Below are positions 1-7,637 of a stretch of DNA of 18,373 nt, piece by piece. The notes beneath the pieces are model-generated. The model worked only from the letters and a program-made list of their open reading frames with translations, had not been told where the DNA came from and did not search any database. How positions within the stretch are numbered: the first letter of the stretch is position 1; every line of letters begins with the position of its first letter. A program made the position numbers and the translations under genes. The DNA is from Gammaproteobacteria bacterium RIFCSPHIGHO2_02_FULL_42_13 (GTDB lineage: Bacteria > Pseudomonadota > Gammaproteobacteria > UBA12402): positions 2,805 to 21,177 of the forward strand of contig MGXQ01000067.1 of NCBI GenBank assembly GCA_001801405.1, written 5' to 3'.

Positions 1-41
1 ATTCCGGAATCGCTCTGCTATTGCAGAGCGATATCCGGAAT
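1..41. repeat. REP-like palindrome with long stem
   Basis: A near-perfect inverted repeat: the left arm starts ATTCCGGA and runs into CGCTCTGC, the loop is TATT, and the right arm GCAGAGCG runs back to TCCGGAAT. The stem is about 18 pairs with a single-base bulge. It lies outside any gene, downstream of ald. It resembles the hairpin at 79-114 in design (a CCGGA-containing base, a distinct upper stem, one bulge), so both may belong to one family of mobile palindromes. It may be cut by the window edge. Confidence 0.7.
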
Positions 42-78
42 CCAGAGAATCAAAGCGCGGAACTAACGCGTTCCCTGG

Positions 79-114
79 ATCCCGGATAAATCTGCTACGC
101 AGATTTTCCGGGAT
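79..114. repeat. REP-like palindrome
   Basis: Inverted repeat with left arm ATCCCGGATAAATCTGC and right arm GCAGATTTTCCGGGAT around a TAC loop. One extra base in the left arm gives a bulge. The outer sequence (CCGGGAT) runs directly into the tandem repeats that follow, so the palindrome and the tandem array appear to be parts of one composite repeat element. Confidence 0.7.
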
Positions 115-212
115 GACGTGTCCCCCCTTTGCCGTCATCCTTTCCGGGATGACGTGTCTCCCCTTTTCCGTCATCCTTTCCGGGATGATGTGTCCCCCCT
201 TTTCCGTCATCC
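105..212. repeat. Three tandem 36-base repeats, each a hairpin
   Basis: Three consecutive 36-base units at 105-140, 141-176 and 177-212. Each begins TTTCCGGGATGA and ends CCGTCATCC, with a few substitutions between units in the pyrimidine-rich middle (for example GACG against GATG, CCCCCC against CTCCCC). In the first two units GGATGACG pairs with CGTCATCC, an 8-pair stem around the C/T-rich loop; in the third, GATG leaves one mismatch. There are no spacers of unique sequence, so this is not a CRISPR array. It is a candidate variable-number tandem repeat. An open frame on the plus strand through it is an artefact of the repetition. Confidence 0.8.
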
Positions 213-228
213 CTTGAGAATCCGAGAG

Positions 229-273
229 GCGCAATGTCCCACGCGGCAAGCTGCGGGGAAATCGCTTCGCATT
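229..273. repeat. Dispersed repeat, copy 1
   Basis: About 45 bases containing CGCGGCAAGCTGCGGGG followed by GCTTCGCATT. A related copy lies at 13176-13219 (GCGTAAAG, then CGCGGCAAGCCGCGAGG, then GCTTCGCAAT), roughly three quarters identical by eye. Copy 1 sits just past the ald stop codon. The two copies share a small GCGGC/GC(C/T)GC hairpin. It looks like a member of a genome-wide intergenic repeat family. Confidence 0.5.
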
Positions 274-281
274 ATTACGCA

Positions 282-1397
282 TTATTTCAATACCGTCTCT
301 GGTTTCACATACTTAAGATTTAACGCTTGCGCAACAGGTTCGTTCGTTAAGCGACCGCAACAGACATTCAATCCATTCAAAAAATGCGGGTCTGACAACA
401 AAGCGGCTTTCGCGCCAAGATTGGCAAGCTTCAACGTAAACGGTAACGTCGCATTATTCAACGCAAACGTCGACGTACGTGGCACCGCACCCGGCATATT
501 CGCCACACAATAATGAATCACCCCATCTACGATATAAGTGGGTTTTTCATGCGTCGTTGGATGACTGGTTTCACAACAACCGCCTTGGTCAATCGCAATA
601 TCAACGATCACCGACCCAGCATGCATGGTTTTTAACATGTCTTTTGTAACCAATCGTGGCGCAGCACCTCCCGGAACTAATACGGCACCAATCACTAAAT
701 CAGCATGTTTTATATATTGCGCGACCGAGCCATGCGTCGAAACCCCCGTATTTAATTTAGAACCAAATTCCGCATCCAATTCTCGCAAACGCGGTAATGA
801 TTTTTCTAATACCGTCACATGCGCACCCACACCTGTCGCAATGCGAATAGCCGCTGTCCCCGCAATACCACCACCCAACACCAGCACATCGGCTGCTTCA
901 ACGCCCGGCACACCACTTAATAATAATCCGCGACCGCCATTGGCTTTTTCTAAATAATGCGCACCTGCCTGAATCGATAAACGTCCAGCCACTTCACTCA
1001 TCGGCAATAACAACGGCAAGCGACCATGACGATCGGTGACGGTTTCGTACGCAATCGCCGTACAACCGGATGCTAATAATAATTCGGTTTGTTTCGGATC
1101 CGGCGCTAAATGTAAAAACGTAAATAATATTTGGCCTTCACGCAACATTTTACATTCATTCGGTTGCGGTTCTTTTACTTTGACAATTAAATCCGCTTTT
1201 GCAAATATCTCTGGTGCATTATCAACAACCGTTGCGCCCGCCTGACGATAATCATCATCATTAAAACCAATCCCCGCGCCCGCATTTGTTTGCACCATGA
1301 CATCATGACCATGGTCTATTAATTCTTTTACACTAAACGGAATTAAACCAACGCGGTACTCATGATTTTTAATTTCTTTCGGAACACCAATTCGCAT
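282..1397 (-). CDS. ald: Alanine dehydrogenase
   Basis: NAD-dependent L-alanine dehydrogenase, which interconverts L-alanine and pyruvate plus ammonia in the cytoplasm. The 371-residue length is normal for the family. It starts with the typical MRIGVPKEIKNHEYRV, which holds the substrate arginine at residue 15. Lys75 lies in VKVKEP and His96 in TFLHLAPD. The Rossmann glycine motif GGGIAG is at 175-180, and the catalytic Asp270 is in VDIAIDQGGC. These positions match the residues known to be essential in characterised alanine dehydrogenases. The ATG has an AGGA ribosome-binding site eight bases upstream. The gene lies downstream of htpG but is separated from it by a terminator, so it probably has its own promoter. 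No link to the peptide locus is apparent. Confidence 0.96.
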   Translation of the reverse strand: MRIGVPKEIKNHEYRVGLIPFSVKELIDHGHDVMVQTNAGAGIGFNDDDYRQAGATVVDNAPEIFAKADLIVKVKEPQPNECKMLREGQILFTFLHLAPDPKQTELLLASGCTAIAYETVTDRHGRLPLLLPMSEVAGRLSIQAGAHYLEKANGGRGLLLSGVPGVEAADVLVLGGGIAGTAAIRIATGVGAHVTVLEKSLPRLRELDAEFGSKLNTGVSTHGSVAQYIKHADLVIGAVLVPGGAAPRLVTKDMLKTMHAGSVIVDIAIDQGGCCETSHPTTHEKPTYIVDGVIHYCVANMPGAVPRTSTFALNNATLPFTLKLANLGAKAALLSDPHFLNGLNVCCGRLTNEPVAQALNLKYVKPETVLK

Positions 1398-1426
1398 AAG
1401 AGTTGTCCTATATAGTTAAAAACCAC

Positions 1427-1456
1427 ATTATACAGCGGGAAATATATATTTTGCCA
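1427..1456 (-). promoter_or_regulatory. Possible sigma-70 promoter of ald
   Basis: On the minus strand a perfect TATAAT lies at 1427-1432, about 30 bases upstream of the ald ATG. The -35 candidate about 18 bases further upstream (TGGCAA, 1451-1456) matches the consensus poorly. The position after the htpG terminator makes a separate ald promoter reasonable. Confidence 0.45.
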
Positions 1457-1492
1457 GAAAAACCGGCGTCTAAAATCAATACCTTAGACGCC
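1456..1492 (-). terminator. Rho-independent terminator after htpG
   Basis: On the minus strand GGCGTCTAA pairs perfectly with TTAGACGCC (1484-1492 with 1465-1473, ten-base loop), followed by GG and a run of five T. It begins six bases past the htpG stop codon. It should end the htpG transcript and insulate ald. Confidence 0.75.
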
Positions 1493-1498
1493 AATCGG

Positions 1499-3403
1499 CT
1501 AGTTTTTAGACAGATCGAACAATAATGCATTCAAATGCTTCACAAATGTCGCAGGATCTTCCAACTGGCCGCCTTCAGCCAAAACGGACTGATCAAACAA
1601 GATCTGAGTCCACTCAGCAAAGCGCGCATCATCGGTTTCCGCATTTAAACGTTTTACCAATCCATGCTCTGGATTTAATTCAAAAATGGGCTTCGATTCC
1701 GGCATCGCTTGACCCAATGACTTTAAAATACGTTGCATATTCATATTTACATCATTACTATCGGCAACAATACAGGCCGGCGAAGTCGTTAAACGATACG
1801 TTAATCGCACTTCTTTCACTTTTTCACCTAACACGTTGGTCACTTGTTTTAATAAATTATCAAAGTCTTCTTTTTTCTTTTCGCGCGCTTCTTTCGTTTC
1901 TGGACTCTCGAATTTACTTAAATCCAAATCGCCTTTCGTAATCGATTGCAACTTTTTACCCTCGAATTCCGTTAAATGCATCAGCACCCATTCATCAATG
2001 CGATCACTAAACAATAACACTTCGATCCCTTTTTGGCGAAACACTTCTAAATGTGGACTATTCTTCGCCGCCAAAAACGTATCGGCCGTAACGCAATAAA
2101 TCACGTCTTGATCCAATTTCATGCGACTGACATAATCACTCAATGACACGTCTTGTTTTTCATTATCGGTATGCGTTGAAGCAAAACGCATTAACTTGGC
2201 AATTTGATCTTTATTCGCAAAATCTTCGGCCAACCCTTCTTTTAACACCTTGCCAAACTCCGCCCAGATTTTTGCGTATTTATCCGCATCGGTTTTCACC
2301 ACCTCTTCTAACATATTTAAAATACGTTTTGTCAATGCGGCGCGAATTTTATCAACGGTCGGATTATGTTGTAAAATTTCACGCGACACATTGAGCGGCA
2401 AATCGTTACAATCCACAACCCCTTTCACAAAACGCAAATACGTCGGCAAAAACTGCTCCGCATCATCCAAAATAAACACACGCTTGACATACAGCTTTAA
2501 ACCTCGATGCTTCGATGTTTGCTGCCACAAATCAAATGGCGCAGTCGACGGGATATATAACAAGCTGGTATATTCCAGCTTCCCTTCAACTTTATTGTGG
2601 CTCCATAAAATCGGATCAGAAAAATCATGCGAAATATTTTTATAGAGTTCTTTGTACTCTTCATCTTTAATTTTGCTTTTGGGCAATGTCCACAAAGCAG
2701 TCGCTTTATTCACCTGCTCCCAGTCGATTTTATCCGATTTTTTATCTTGGCCTTTTTCATCAAATTCAATTTTCTGCATGAAAATCGGCACCGTGATATG
2801 ATCAGAATATTGTTTGATGATGCCGCGCAATCGATAATCTTCTAAAAACTCATCGGCATCTTTTTTAAGATGTAAAATAACTTCGGTACCTAATGTTTTA
2901 CGCGCAGCCGCTTCTATCGTGTATTCGCCTTGACCATTGGATTCCCAACGCACACCAGCTTCGGGTTTGGCTTCGGCATGACGTGTAAACACGATTACTT
3001 TATCCGCAACCATAAAGACTGAATAGAAGCCCACACCAAACTGACCAATTAAATTCGCATCTTTGGCTTGTTCGTCAGACAATTTTTTAAAAAATTCTTC
3101 CGTACCCGACTTTGCAATCGTACCTAAATTCGCGATGACCTCCTCATGCGTCATACCGATACCATTATCGCGCACGGTAATCGTCCTGGCTTTTTTATCG
3201 ACATCAACAAAGATTTTTTGCTCAGCATTATCCGTAAATAGCCCCGGGTTTGACATAGCCAAAATACGCGCCCGATCAAAAGCATCTGCACTATTTGAGA
3301 TCAATTCACGCAAGAATATCTCTTTGCTGCTGTAGAGTGAATGGATCATCAAATGCAGTAACTTATTGATTTCAGTACTAAATTGTCGGGTTTCCGCGGT
3401 CAT
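1499..3403 (-). CDS. htpG: Molecular chaperone HtpG (Hsp90)
   Basis: Bacterial Hsp90, an ATP-driven cytoplasmic chaperone dimer. The chosen start gives 634 residues, close to the roughly 624 of E. coli HtpG. The N-terminal GHKL ATPase domain shows the E34/N37 motif in ELISNSADA, DNGIGM at 79-84 and GQFGVGFYS at 120-128. The middle and C-terminal dimerisation domains are full length. The frame stays open 43 codons further upstream, but that extension is unlike the family. The chosen ATG (complement of 3401-3403) begins the family-typical TAETRQFSTEINKLL and has AAGGAG seven bases upstream. The upstream promoter is heat-shock type. It follows the lipoprotein gene on the same strand but is unlikely to depend on it. 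Confidence 0.97.
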   Translation of the reverse strand: MTAETRQFSTEINKLLHLMIHSLYSSKEIFLRELISNSADAFDRARILAMSNPGLFTDNAEQKIFVDVDKKARTITVRDNGIGMTHEEVIANLGTIAKSGTEEFFKKLSDEQAKDANLIGQFGVGFYSVFMVADKVIVFTRHAEAKPEAGVRWESNGQGEYTIEAAARKTLGTEVILHLKKDADEFLEDYRLRGIIKQYSDHITVPIFMQKIEFDEKGQDKKSDKIDWEQVNKATALWTLPKSKIKDEEYKELYKNISHDFSDPILWSHNKVEGKLEYTSLLYIPSTAPFDLWQQTSKHRGLKLYVKRVFILDDAEQFLPTYLRFVKGVVDCNDLPLNVSREILQHNPTVDKIRAALTKRILNMLEEVVKTDADKYAKIWAEFGKVLKEGLAEDFANKDQIAKLMRFASTHTDNEKQDVSLSDYVSRMKLDQDVIYCVTADTFLAAKNSPHLEVFRQKGIEVLLFSDRIDEWVLMHLTEFEGKKLQSITKGDLDLSKFESPETKEAREKKKEDFDNLLKQVTNVLGEKVKEVRLTYRLTTSPACIVADSNDVNMNMQRILKSLGQAMPESKPIFELNPEHGLVKRLNAETDDARFAEWTQILFDQSVLAEGGQLEDPATFVKHLNALLFDLSKN

Positions 3404-3441
3404 ACTCAGCTCCTTTTTGGAATAATTAATAGATGCGTCTA

Positions 3442-3469
3442 ATATAAGGGCGAACGGGAAGAATTCAAG
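3442..3469 (-). promoter_or_regulatory. Sigma-32 (heat-shock) promoter of htpG
   Basis: On the minus strand CTTGAA (3464-3469) is followed after exactly 13 bases by CCCTTATAT (3442-3450). This fits the RpoH pattern CTTGAA, 13-14 bases, CCCCATNT, with small departures in the -10 box. It lies 38 bases upstream of the chosen htpG start. htpG is a classic RpoH-controlled gene, which supports both the promoter and the start. Confidence 0.75.
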
Positions 3470-3555
3470 GGATTTCTCGTCGATCGAGCAGGACACAAGT
3501 TGCCTCCGCCGTCCTCTCGCACTATCGAACAAGCATTAGGGTCTGTTACAAGCAG

Positions 3556-4704
3556 CTACAAATAATCTTGAAATTTCCCATCTTTCACAATCACTTTCGA
3601 TAAATTTCCGTTATCTTTTAAATCGCCAGTCTTGTCAAATACAATGGCGCCATCTACACCTTCCCATAGTTTCATTTGTCGAAAGAATGTCGCAATTTTA
3701 GTTGCATCTTCAGAATGTGTGCTTTCAATACCATAAGCAAGGAGCTTAAACGAATCGTACCCTAATGCAGATATTTGATTAGGATTTATCCCAAATTTTT
3801 TATAAAACTCTTGGGTAAACTGCTGCACAATTGGTGTAGGTTTATTGGGGGAAAAGGTTGTTAACGCCACAACTCCTTCTGCTGCCTTTCCCGCTATATC
3901 AATCAATGCATCTGAATTCAAAGCATCAGCGCCAAAAATAGGAACATTGATATTGAGGTATCTCGCCTGCTTAACAATAATCGCTGCTTCAGGCACGGTT
4001 CCCGCCAAAAATATAGCATCAAACTTGTGCAAAATTTTCCAGTTTTCCAATGCTATAGAATAAGAATTTAATTGCTGCAGATAACTATATCGATCTACAA
4101 TATTCAATCCCATGATTTTTGCGTATTTTTCAAATGCATTTGCAAGATCTCTACCATATTCCGTCCTTGCATAATAAATAATGATATTTTTATATCCTTG
4201 TTGCCTTGCATAATTAGCCAAATAAGATCCCATCAGTTCATTATTAGGGATAATACGAAAAATATTTTTATACGATGGTTTTATTAATCGCAAACTCGTC
4301 GCCGATGGATTCATCATAATAATATTCGAAAATTCATATGTCGCCGCAGCTGGAACAGCCGCATGTGACGAAATATGCGTAATGGCTAAATGCATTCTAT
4401 AATCTTTAGAAAAATCCTGTGCAATAAGCAGCGATTGATCCGTTGAGTCCTCATCATCTCGCTCGATCAACTGTATTTTTCGTCCATCAATACCACCCTT
4501 TGCATTAACTTGTTCCATCGCTAAGCTGACCCCTTCCTTAAGGGATTGACCATCCACTCTCTCCTTGGGATAAGCAAAACCAATGATAATATTATCCTTA
4601 TTAGCATTATTTGCAGTTTTTTCCCGTTTTTTCAACGCGGATTGCTGTCCGCATGAAATTAAAAATAAACTTATAAAAAAAACAATCCCTATTCTTTTCA
4701 ACAT
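3556..4704 (-). CDS. Orphan periplasmic-binding lipoprotein, branched-chain amino acid type
   Basis: A 382-residue exported lipoprotein. The N-terminus MLKRIGIVFFISLFLISC is a lipoprotein signal with the lipobox LISC and Cys18 as the acylated residue. The mature part has the type I periplasmic-binding fold of the LivJ/LivK group: IIIGFAYP, then EGVSLAMEQVNAKGGIDGRKI, about 45-80, then the typical GYDSFKLLAYGIE near the C-terminus. A GGAG ribosome-binding site lies seven bases before the ATG. It follows the 966-residue ABC exporter by 26 bases on the same strand, so it is probably the last gene of the export operon. No permease or ATPase for uptake is present. Lacking an importer, it may bind the exported peptide or a ligand in the periplasm (immunity, sensing) rather than feed an uptake system. 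That role is inference. Confidence 0.85.
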   Translation of the reverse strand: MLKRIGIVFFISLFLISCGQQSALKKREKTANNANKDNIIIGFAYPKERVDGQSLKEGVSLAMEQVNAKGGIDGRKIQLIERDDEDSTDQSLLIAQDFSKDYRMHLAITHISSHAAVPAAATYEFSNIIMMNPSATSLRLIKPSYKNIFRIIPNNELMGSYLANYARQQGYKNIIIYYARTEYGRDLANAFEKYAKIMGLNIVDRYSYLQQLNSYSIALENWKILHKFDAIFLAGTVPEAAIIVKQARYLNINVPIFGADALNSDALIDIAGKAAEGVVALTTFSPNKPTPIVQQFTQEFYKKFGINPNQISALGYDSFKLLAYGIESTHSEDATKIATFFRQMKLWEGVDGAIVFDKTGDLKDNGNLSKVIVKDGKFQDYL

Positions 4705-4730
4705 TTTTTATCTCCCTCCCCCATTTGTTT

Positions 4731-7631
4731 TCAAACTATTTGTCGCTTAGCCAATTTTGCAAAAATACCATTCTCACTCATCAGTGAGTCATACGTACCT
4801 TGTTCCACTAATGCGCCATCTTTCAAGACAAGAATAAGATCGGCATTAATAATAGTACTCAATCGATGAGCAATGACAACTCGAGTAGCATATAAATTTT
4901 CTAAACTTTTACTCACAATCGCTTGTGTTTTATTATCTAACGCACTGGTTGCCTCATCAAAAAATAAAATTCTTGGTTTGTTGACAATTGCTCTTGCAAT
5001 TAACATGCGTTGGCGCTGGCCACCCGATAAACCACCTCCACCTTCTCCTACTAATGTCTGCATTTGCATGGGCATACATTTAATGTCCTCTGCCAATCCC
5101 ACCCTTTCAGCGGCAGCCCAGGCATCCTCTAAAGTAAACATTGAAGACCCAACAATGTTTTCAAATATACTTCCAGACATCAATTGCCCATTTTGTAAAA
5201 CAACGCCCATCTGCCTTCTTAACAAAAAGATATCTATGTTGTTAACATCTTTCTCATCATAATAGATAAATCCATTCGACGGCCGTTCAAAACCCAACAA
5301 TAAACGTAAAAGTGTCGATTTTCCCGCACCAGAGGGTCCTACAACGGCCACAAATTGTTTCGGTTTAATGGTAAAACTAACATCCTTAATAATGAGGCTA
5401 TCGGGTTGATACCCAAAAGAAACGTGGTTTAATTCAATTTGTCCCTGCACCTCCCCCGGATCACTTTGCCCCGTATGAATTTCTGGCAACACCTTTAAAA
5501 TAGGCTGCAAACGTTCATACGTTGGCATAATTCTTAAAGCCGTTGTCATTGACTCCATAAAAGTAAGCATGGCTCCTGAAATGCTACCAAAAGCGGCAAA
5601 AAATGCCAAAAAACTTCCCAGCCCCAAGGTTTCGTCTTTTAAAAAGTATCCGACCGTCATAAACAAAACCAACGAAGAAATCAGAGAAAATGACGATTTA
5701 AACAATGATGAAGCAATAGCGATTAAACTTGATTTTACCGTCATCCTCTGATGCAAAGTAAACAAATCGGCCCAATGTAAAAACATTGCGCTTTCGGCGC
5801 CAGCAATGCGGATTTTTGCAATCCCACGAATAATCCCACCCAAAACACCCATAATTTTTCCATCTAACGCCATAACCGTTCGCTCTAATTTTACTTGGAA
5901 ATAATTTAAACCAAAAATAATACAAGCAACAGCCGCCATAAGCGCAAGTGATATAAAAGCCAATTTAACACTATAATAAAATATAAGACCCCAGTTAAAC
6001 ACCGAGAAAGCGATTACTAAAAAATTATCAAACAAATTATCGGCAACAAAATCACGAATCGCGTCCATGCCAGAGATTCGACCAACCAAATCACCTGATG
6101 AAAACTGATTGAAAAAACTAACCGGCAATTTTAAAACGCGATCCCACAGAGCCGACCCAGCGGATATAGAAAATTTCCCAGATATCCGAAGTTTTCTATA
6201 GTTTTTTGCGAGATGAAAAGCACCCGCACCAAAGGCAGTTGCCACTAGTGCTAACATTAATTGTAATAATTCATTTCTATTCGCGCTCGGAATAATATCT
6301 GAAATTAATTTTCCTGTCGCCAATGGAACAACGACATTAAACACGCCAATAGACATCGCTAAAATAACGACAACGAACACGTCCTTTTTTAAGGCGGGCA
6401 GACAAAATTTAACAATATCCATAAAACCAAGCACTTTATTAGGAAATGCGCTATAAAAAATATAGGCGTTTGGAGATATCTGGCTAGCATTTTTTTCATC
6501 AACCAGTTGTGTTTGTTTAGTGGTTGAATCATAATAAACATAGTTTAACGTTGGCGTTGGAATCAACGCAACCGATTGAGTTCCTCCTTCCAATACACCT
6601 AATATAGGTCCCAAATCTTTTTTCCACCATCCACTTTCCAGAGAGACTTTGCGATAAAAAACATGTGACCGATAAGAAATGGCTTCAACTTTATTTTCCA
6701 CGCTCTCATACTGTTCAAGCTGCGCAGGAAGATTAAACTGAATATTTAACAGCTCCCCTATTCGTTTACACGCACAAAACGTCGCATCGTCACTGATATC
6801 CATGTCAACAGTGACATTAGCCGCAGACCTAAAAAATGACGTCAATTTTTCAAGCGCTATTTTAATATAAAGCGTACGTTTCTTTTCTCTACGATAAATC
6901 TCCTTTCCCTCTTTATTTTCTTCTAATTCCATCCTATCTAAAAAAAACTTGATAAAACGAATATAATAAGGCGTAATAAGCTCTAACAATATGCCTTGCT
7001 TGGCCAGTGTTTCGGTCGCAACACTCTCTAAACGAGATTCATCCTGAGAATATATCCACTCTCCCTGGCACACCAAATAATAGCGATCCGGAGAAGCTGA
7101 AACTAATGACTCGGCATTATTTATACCCAGCTCAGTTTTATCTAAAAACCTTAACCAAACCGGCGACTGGTCATTACGTAACGACTGTTCTTTCTCGATT
7201 TTTTGACTACTACCCAACAGAATCTCTATGGCATCTTTTGGAACGGGTTTTGAGTCGCTCATGATTAGAATCTTTTGCAGCCATTCATCAACTATTTGTA
7301 TTGTTAAATCAGCATATTCTTTTAGAATTTTCTTAAATTGTTCTATCGATAAGGCATAGAAATGAACGTCAATACCAGGCTTTAAAACAAATTTCCACGT
7401 TGTCGTTATACCCGATAAGTCAATAGGAAAAATAAATTGACCAGATCCAATGCGAAAAACATGATGAAGTGAACCCAACAAACCATTCTCATCATGTTTC
7501 TGCAAAAAAATATCAACTTGACCACTTTCGACAAAGTAAGCCGTATTTGAAAGATCAAAACGACATTGATCAAGATCGATTAAATCTACTTCTTTCGCAA
7601 TATTATGTATGATCTCATTTAAATTTCCCAT
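4731..7631 (-). CDS. NHLM-type ABC exporter, permease/ATPase with cNMP-binding-like N-terminus
   Basis: A 966-residue ABC half-transporter. Residues 1 to about 120 have the look of a cyclic-nucleotide-binding or cupin-like domain (GQVDIFLQKHD, then WKFVLKPGIDVHFYAL). About 120-400 is a linker region I cannot assign. The membrane domain begins near 408 (six predicted helices, with KLPVSFFNQFSSGDLVGRIS at 501-520). The ATPase has Walker A GPSGAGKST at 765-773, signature LSGGQ at 868-872, Walker B ILFFDEA at 888-894 and H-loop His922, all intact. It has no C39 peptidase. This architecture matches the second ABC protein of NHLM microcin export systems. It starts six bases after the peptidase-bearing ABC gene ends, suggesting a heterodimer with it in the inner membrane. 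Confidence 0.9.
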   Translation of the reverse strand: MGNLNEIIHNIAKEVDLIDLDQCRFDLSNTAYFVESGQVDIFLQKHDENGLLGSLHHVFRIGSGQFIFPIDLSGITTTWKFVLKPGIDVHFYALSIEQFKKILKEYADLTIQIVDEWLQKILIMSDSKPVPKDAIEILLGSSQKIEKEQSLRNDQSPVWLRFLDKTELGINNAESLVSASPDRYYLVCQGEWIYSQDESRLESVATETLAKQGILLELITPYYIRFIKFFLDRMELEENKEGKEIYRREKKRTLYIKIALEKLTSFFRSAANVTVDMDISDDATFCACKRIGELLNIQFNLPAQLEQYESVENKVEAISYRSHVFYRKVSLESGWWKKDLGPILGVLEGGTQSVALIPTPTLNYVYYDSTTKQTQLVDEKNASQISPNAYIFYSAFPNKVLGFMDIVKFCLPALKKDVFVVVILAMSIGVFNVVVPLATGKLISDIIPSANRNELLQLMLALVATAFGAGAFHLAKNYRKLRISGKFSISAGSALWDRVLKLPVSFFNQFSSGDLVGRISGMDAIRDFVADNLFDNFLVIAFSVFNWGLIFYYSVKLAFISLALMAAVACIIFGLNYFQVKLERTVMALDGKIMGVLGGIIRGIAKIRIAGAESAMFLHWADLFTLHQRMTVKSSLIAIASSLFKSSFSLISSLVLFMTVGYFLKDETLGLGSFLAFFAAFGSISGAMLTFMESMTTALRIMPTYERLQPILKVLPEIHTGQSDPGEVQGQIELNHVSFGYQPDSLIIKDVSFTIKPKQFVAVVGPSGAGKSTLLRLLLGFERPSNGFIYYDEKDVNNIDIFLLRRQMGVVLQNGQLMSGSIFENIVGSSMFTLEDAWAAAERVGLAEDIKCMPMQMQTLVGEGGGGLSGGQRQRMLIARAIVNKPRILFFDEATSALDNKTQAIVSKSLENLYATRVVIAHRLSTIINADLILVLKDGALVEQGTYDSLMSENGIFAKLAKRQIV

Positions 7632-7637
7632 AATTCT

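Noticed and set aside
105..212. Direct repeats of 36 bases as a CRISPR array
   Set aside because: The units are head-to-tail without unique spacers and no cas genes are present.
118..513. Plus-strand open frame of 131 codons
   Set aside because: Its start is made of the tandem repeat, giving a repetitive protein, and the rest is antisense to ald.
3404..3532. N-terminal extension of HtpG by 43 residues
   Set aside because: The extension is unlike the family, crosses the heat-shock promoter, and the internal ATG has a good ribosome-binding site.
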